A DNA stretch of 7,977 nucleotides, taken from positions 1 through 7,977 of the forward strand of contig DSDR01000162.1 of NCBI GenBank assembly GCA_011048645.1, written 5' to 3'. This document shows positions 4,879 through 7,977 of this stretch, piece by piece (the stretch's first letter is position 1; every line of letters starts with the position of its first letter). The notes under the pieces were generated by a model. The model was not told the origin of the DNA, did not search any database, and was given only the letters and a program-made list of their open reading frames with translations. Source of the DNA: Phycisphaerales bacterium. GTDB lineage: Bacteria > Planctomycetota > Phycisphaerae > Sedimentisphaerales > Anaerohalosphaeraceae. The position numbers and the translations under genes were made by a program.

Positions 4879-6978
4879 ATGTATCAACGTCGATTGAAGA
4901 TATTTGTCGGGCTGTGCGTGGGCGTGCTGTTAATTGCACTGGCACGGCTGGTGATGCTGCAAGGGTTCGGGGTCAACGAGGCGCGACGCCAAACCGAACT
5001 TCTGCGGGTCTTGCCTCCGGAGTCGCTGGCGACGGTCCGCGGCAAAATCTTTGATCGCAACGGACGGACGCTGGCGCTGGATCGTCCGGCGTTTTCGCTG
5101 TATATCCGCTATGCCCTGACCCGATACGCCAATCCGCGGTGGCAGGAAGGACAGATTCTTCGCCGAATGACTCAGGATACCTCCCGTCAGGAGGCAGAAT
5201 CCGTTTTGCAGGCGGAATGGGCCGAGCGTTTGCTGACGCTTCGTGAGGCGACGGCACTGGCGGCGGAGCTGGGCGGCGTCCCGCAGGCTGAGATCGAGGC
5301 GCGAATTGAAGGGATCAACAATCGCATCTGGGAGCTGGCTCGCTACATCTGGTGGCGGCGGCGAAATCCTGGCGCCGCGATGGCCGAATACCGTCGGCAG
5401 CGCGACGCGATCAGTCCGGCCCAGATCGTGCAGGTGGACTTGCGGGAGATGGCGGAGTTTTACCCGTTGATCGAGCTTCCGGATGAAGAATCGCTGTTCA
5501 GCGCTCAATTGGAACTGATTCATTTTGAAGGATTGACCCTCCGCCCCGAAGCGCGGCGCGTTTATCCCTACGGGACCGCAGCTTGCCAGCTTCTCGGTTG
5601 GGTCGCGCCGGGACAGGACGAGGAGATGCAGGTTTTCGAAGACGACGAATACCGGCGGTATCTGGAAGGGGAAGTCCTCGGCAAAGACGGCATTGAAAAG
5701 GCTTACGAGCCGGTATTGCGCGGACGGCGCGGGCGTGTGGTTTATGACAAGGATGGCAATGAGTTGTCACGGACTGACCCGGAATACGGCGGCGACGTGT
5801 ACTTGGCGCTGGATATTGAGCTTCAGCAGCGGATTGAATCGCTGCTGCAAAATCCCGAAACCAACCCGAATGCGTCCAGTCCCTGTGCGGCGGTGGTGCT
5901 GGATGGGGCGACCAATGACATTTTGGCGCTGGTCTCGACGCCGGGGTTTGATCTGAACACCGTCCGACGTGATTATACCCGTCTGATCAACGACCCTAAC
6001 AAACCTATGCTGCACCGGGCGCTGGAATCCAATTATCCGCCCGGCTCGACCGCCAAACCGCTGATTTTGCTGATGGGTCTTGAAGAAGGCGCCGTTGGCC
6101 CGGATGAAATCATCAGTTGTCCCTATACCAACCCGCCGGCGGGCTGGCCGCGCTGTCTGCTTCAGCGTCAGGGAAGCTGCCACGACTGGCGATGGGAACA
6201 CGAAGGGGGCAACAACGCCCGCAACGCAATCCGCGGAAGCTGCAACATCTATTTTTCGCGTCTGGCCCACCGGCTCGACAGTCGGACGCTGCAATCGCGG
6301 CTATTTGATCTCGGTTTCGGGCGGTCGATTTTGCACCTGGATTTGCCGTACACATTCGTTCAGAACCATCCGCGATTTGCCGATGTGCAGCCGCGAATCC
6401 GCCAAGCGCACGGCAGCCTGATCGCCGGTATTCAGGCCGCCCCGGCCGACAGCCCCGACGATTTGCCGGCTCTGGTGGACTGGGAACGCAAGTTCTGGGG
6501 GATCGGCCAGGGCAACCTGCGGGCGACGGTGCTTCAAGTGGCCAATGCGCTGGCCGTGATCGCACGCAGCGGCATTTACAAATCGCCGCGGCTGGTACTT
6601 GATGAGGCCGATGTGTTTAATGAGCGGTATCAGCGCCGTGTGTCGATTTCACCCCGAACGCTTGAGACGGTACGAGACGGGATGGCGGCGGTGGTCAACG
6701 AACAAGGCGGCTCGGCGTATCGTATCTTTCGCGACAGCGAACTGTTTCGCCGCGGCTTGGCCATTTTCGGCAAAACCGGCTCGACCGAACGGCCGGAACA
6801 TGCGTGGTTTGAATGCTTTGCCGAAGATCAGGCCGGACGCCTTATCATTGTGGCAGTGCTGGTGGAAGGCGGCTCGCGCGGCTCCGATGACGCCGCCCCG
6901 CTCGGACACGGCATCCTGACGCTCTGCAATGAGGCCGGTTATATCGGCACTCGTCCAACTCACGCCCCGCCCCTGTAA
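4879..6978 (+). CDS. mrdA: Penicillin-binding protein 2 (class B transpeptidase, elongation)
   Basis: A 699-residue inner-membrane D,D-transpeptidase that cross-links peptidoglycan during elongation. It has an N-terminal membrane helix (about 8-28) and the class B dimerisation-domain start VRGKIFDRNGRTLA (53-66). A long helical, Arg/Trp-rich stretch lies at about 85-215. The second pedestal part contains RRVYPYGTAACQLLGWV (226-242) and GKDGIEKAYE (268-277), and the transpeptidase domain begins near 305. Catalytic motifs are S390-T-A-K393, S454-C-N456 and K632-T-G-S635, all intact. A Cys/His/Asp cluster (C414, C426, C434, H435, D436, H441, C455) lies between the first two motifs, where other PBP2s bind zinc. 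It is longer than the roughly 630 residues of E. coli PBP2, mainly through the pedestal. Start: an in-frame TAA at 4852 and a single downstream ATG fix it; there is no Shine-Dalgarno site, but T7 precedes the ATG. FtsI is the alternative, but the operon position favours PBP2. Confidence 0.93.
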   Translation: MYQRRLKIFVGLCVGVLLIALARLVMLQGFGVNEARRQTELLRVLPPESLATVRGKIFDRNGRTLALDRPAFSLYIRYALTRYANPRWQEGQILRRMTQDTSRQEAESVLQAEWAERLLTLREATALAAELGGVPQAEIEARIEGINNRIWELARYIWWRRRNPGAAMAEYRRQRDAISPAQIVQVDLREMAEFYPLIELPDEESLFSAQLELIHFEGLTLRPEARRVYPYGTAACQLLGWVAPGQDEEMQVFEDDEYRRYLEGEVLGKDGIEKAYEPVLRGRRGRVVYDKDGNELSRTDPEYGGDVYLALDIELQQRIESLLQNPETNPNASSPCAAVVLDGATNDILALVSTPGFDLNTVRRDYTRLINDPNKPMLHRALESNYPPGSTAKPLILLMGLEEGAVGPDEIISCPYTNPPAGWPRCLLQRQGSCHDWRWEHEGGNNARNAIRGSCNIYFSRLAHRLDSRTLQSRLFDLGFGRSILHLDLPYTFVQNHPRFADVQPRIRQAHGSLIAGIQAAPADSPDDLPALVDWERKFWGIGQGNLRATVLQVANALAVIARSGIYKSPRLVLDEADVFNERYQRRVSISPRTLETVRDGMAAVVNEQGGSAYRIFRDSELFRRGLAIFGKTGSTERPEHAWFECFAEDQAGRLIIVAVLVEGGSRGSDDAAPLGHGILTLCNEAGYIGTRPTHAPPL

Positions 6979-7002
6979 TCTTCGAAGGCCTCGGCGCGGG
7001 GT
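6964..7002 (+). terminator. Possible imperfect terminator at the end of the mre operon
   Basis: CCCCGCCCC (6965-6973) pairs with GGCGCGGGG (6993-7001) with one C-C mismatch, leaving a 19-nt loop that contains the palindrome CTTCGAAG (6979-6986). The hairpin overlaps the PBP2 stop codon and is followed only by TTTATC, a weak T-run. It lies in the 24-bp gap between convergent genes, where a terminator is expected. The weak T-tract and large loop keep confidence low. Confidence 0.3.
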
Positions 7003-7977
7003 TTATCGCGGATCGGGCACGGGGTGCAAGGCAACCAATTTCGGACGGTCGTTGGGCGACCAGACCTGACTGCGGTCGAAAATCGCGATCATCCGCCGTT
7101 CGGGACCATTCGGACCAAGACGCACCAGGATATAGGCCGTGAAGACATCGCTGCGCACCGTGAAGATATTGGCCAGACGCGAGACGATCCAGTCGCGCTG
7201 CTCGAAATCATCGTGAATCATCGGATCGCCGATGGTGATATCTTCGGGTTCGATCTCGGCAAATTTTCTGAACGCCTCAATGTCCAGCAGATCGCTGACG
7301 CGCCGATAGGGACGGTTGGCGACAATCTGTTCGGCCAGAACCAGGGCGTTTTGTTCATCGTCCGGATCGACCATTACCAACTGCGGGGCAATGGCCGCAG
7401 CGATGACGTGTTTGGCGGCGGTGTTGATGTTGATCCGACCGGGCAGCGAGCCTTTTTCCGGACGATTCAGAAAACAGAGATAATCCAAAAGTCCGGGGGC
7501 CGTCTCGATATCCAGACGAATGTCCGACTCGTTCTGGGCATTGGCAATCTGCTGCGTGATGGTTTGGGGATTATCACCCTCCTTTTGATTGGACACCCAC
7601 ATTGTTTTGAGAAAATCAGCCAGTCGATCCATCGGCGTTTCGTCATCCGCCACAGGAAGCTGGTATCCTTTCTCATCAGATATGTCTAAGCCGTTACTTT
7701 GGCCCAGCGTTGAGTCCTGCGGATAACTATACCCAACCTCTTTATAAGCCTGGACATTGGTAAACCGCCAGCGTGTATCGTCCCTTTTGACAGCGTGGAT
7801 TCCATCAGTAAATAACTGAGGAAACATATTCTTCGTAAAAATATCCACCGTTAAATACTCATTCGTCTCCCGGGGGTCGGGGCGCTGCAGTGTCAGATTC
7901 TGATCTCGATTGAGACCGAGAAATACGGGATTCGGGTACAGGACACTCTTGCCTGGCGGATCCATCTCATTCGGTTC
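7003..7977 (-). CDS. GspK-like helix-hairpin-helix protein, C-terminal part (5' end outside window)
   Basis: The frame stays open through the right edge of the window (codons E-P-N-E precede the ATG at 7965), so the 324 visible residues are the C-terminal part of a longer protein. The clearest segment is LPGRININTAAKHVIAAAI (178-196), followed by ALVLAEQIVANRPYRRVSDLL (211-231). This is the I-N-(I/V)-N-T-A plus helix-hairpin-helix pattern of GspK, the minor pseudopilin at the tip of type II secretion pseudopili, and of related planctomycete proteins. Near the end come SRLANIFTVRSDVFTAYILVRLG (266-288) and RRMIAIFDRS (294-303), a beta-rich region like the GspK C-terminus. The pilin-type N-terminus, which would settle the call, is not visible. 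A ComEA-like HhH protein is the alternative. It converges on the mre operon, so any link is positional only. Confidence 0.7.
   Translation of the reverse strand, partial: EPNEMDPPGKSVLYPNPVFLGLNRDQNLTLQRPDPRETNEYLTVDIFTKNMFPQLFTDGIHAVKRDDTRWRFTNVQAYKEVGYSYPQDSTLGQSNGLDISDEKGYQLPVADDETPMDRLADFLKTMWVSNQKEGDNPQTITQQIANAQNESDIRLDIETAPGLLDYLCFLNRPEKGSLPGRININTAAKHVIAAAIAPQLVMVDPDDEQNALVLAEQIVANRPYRRVSDLLDIEAFRKFAEIEPEDITIGDPMIHDDFEQRDWIVSRLANIFTVRSDVFTAYILVRLGPNGPERRMIAIFDRSQVWSPNDRPKLVALHPVPDPR

Noticed and set aside
4833..5054. 73-codon plus-strand frame in the mreD-PBP2 gap
   Set aside because: Most of it overlaps the PBP2 membrane helix in another frame, and the product has no coherent features.
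7024..7689. 221-codon plus-strand frame opposite the GspK-like gene
   Set aside because: The minus strand carries recognisable INIXTA/HhH features and is open through the window edge; the plus frame has no ribosome site or domain.
1..7977. Mobile elements, CRISPR array, tRNA or rRNA genes, defence systems
   Set aside because: No transposase, integrase, regularly spaced repeats or tRNA-like cloverleaf were seen; the region reads as core chromosome.

Overview
The window is chromosomal DNA, moderately GC-rich, holding a complete cell-elongation (mre) operon with unrelated genes at both edges. Gene content suggests Planctomycetota, probably the Phycisphaerae branch. The reasons are an MreB of bacterial type with a DLGTC nucleotide motif, a coiled-coil protein and a tiny membrane protein placed ahead of mreB, a general secretion-type helix-hairpin-helix protein ending in VPDPR, and uneven use of Shine-Dalgarno sites. 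This placement is inferred from protein style and gene order; no rRNA or other taxonomic marker is present.

Layout. Bases 1-876 (+) are the 3' end of a HEAT-repeat protein. Bases 877-1160 are intergenic and carry a good sigma70-type promoter (1035-1063), tandem GTTCAGA heptamers just upstream of it, and a perfect 14-bp palindrome in the predicted leader. Six co-directional genes then follow: a membrane-anchored coiled-coil protein with an MreC-like C-terminal domain (1161-2015, TTG start), a 50-residue single-pass membrane protein (2036-2188), mreB (2288-3337, GTG start), mreC (3454-4284), mreD (4290-4817) and a class B penicillin-binding protein of the PBP2 type (4879-6978). The operon ends at a possible imperfect terminator hairpin. 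Facing it is the 3' part of a GspK-like / helix-hairpin-helix protein on the minus strand (7003-7977), cut by the window end.

How the genes work together. MreB filaments lie under the inner membrane and direct the transpeptidase PBP2 through the membrane proteins MreC and MreD, so this is a lateral peptidoglycan synthesis machine (elongasome). The usual glycosyltransferase partner RodA is not in the window. The most interesting part is the front of the operon. The first protein has the MreC layout (short cytoplasmic N-terminus, one membrane helix, coiled coil, small beta-rich C-terminal domain) and shares a G-[SA]-A-D-G-V motif with the MreC encoded downstream. It is followed by a very small membrane protein. 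Together they look like candidate accessory elongasome subunits that are not part of the textbook mreBCD set. Two strong hairpins flank mreB in the operon gaps and could set its expression apart from that of its neighbours.
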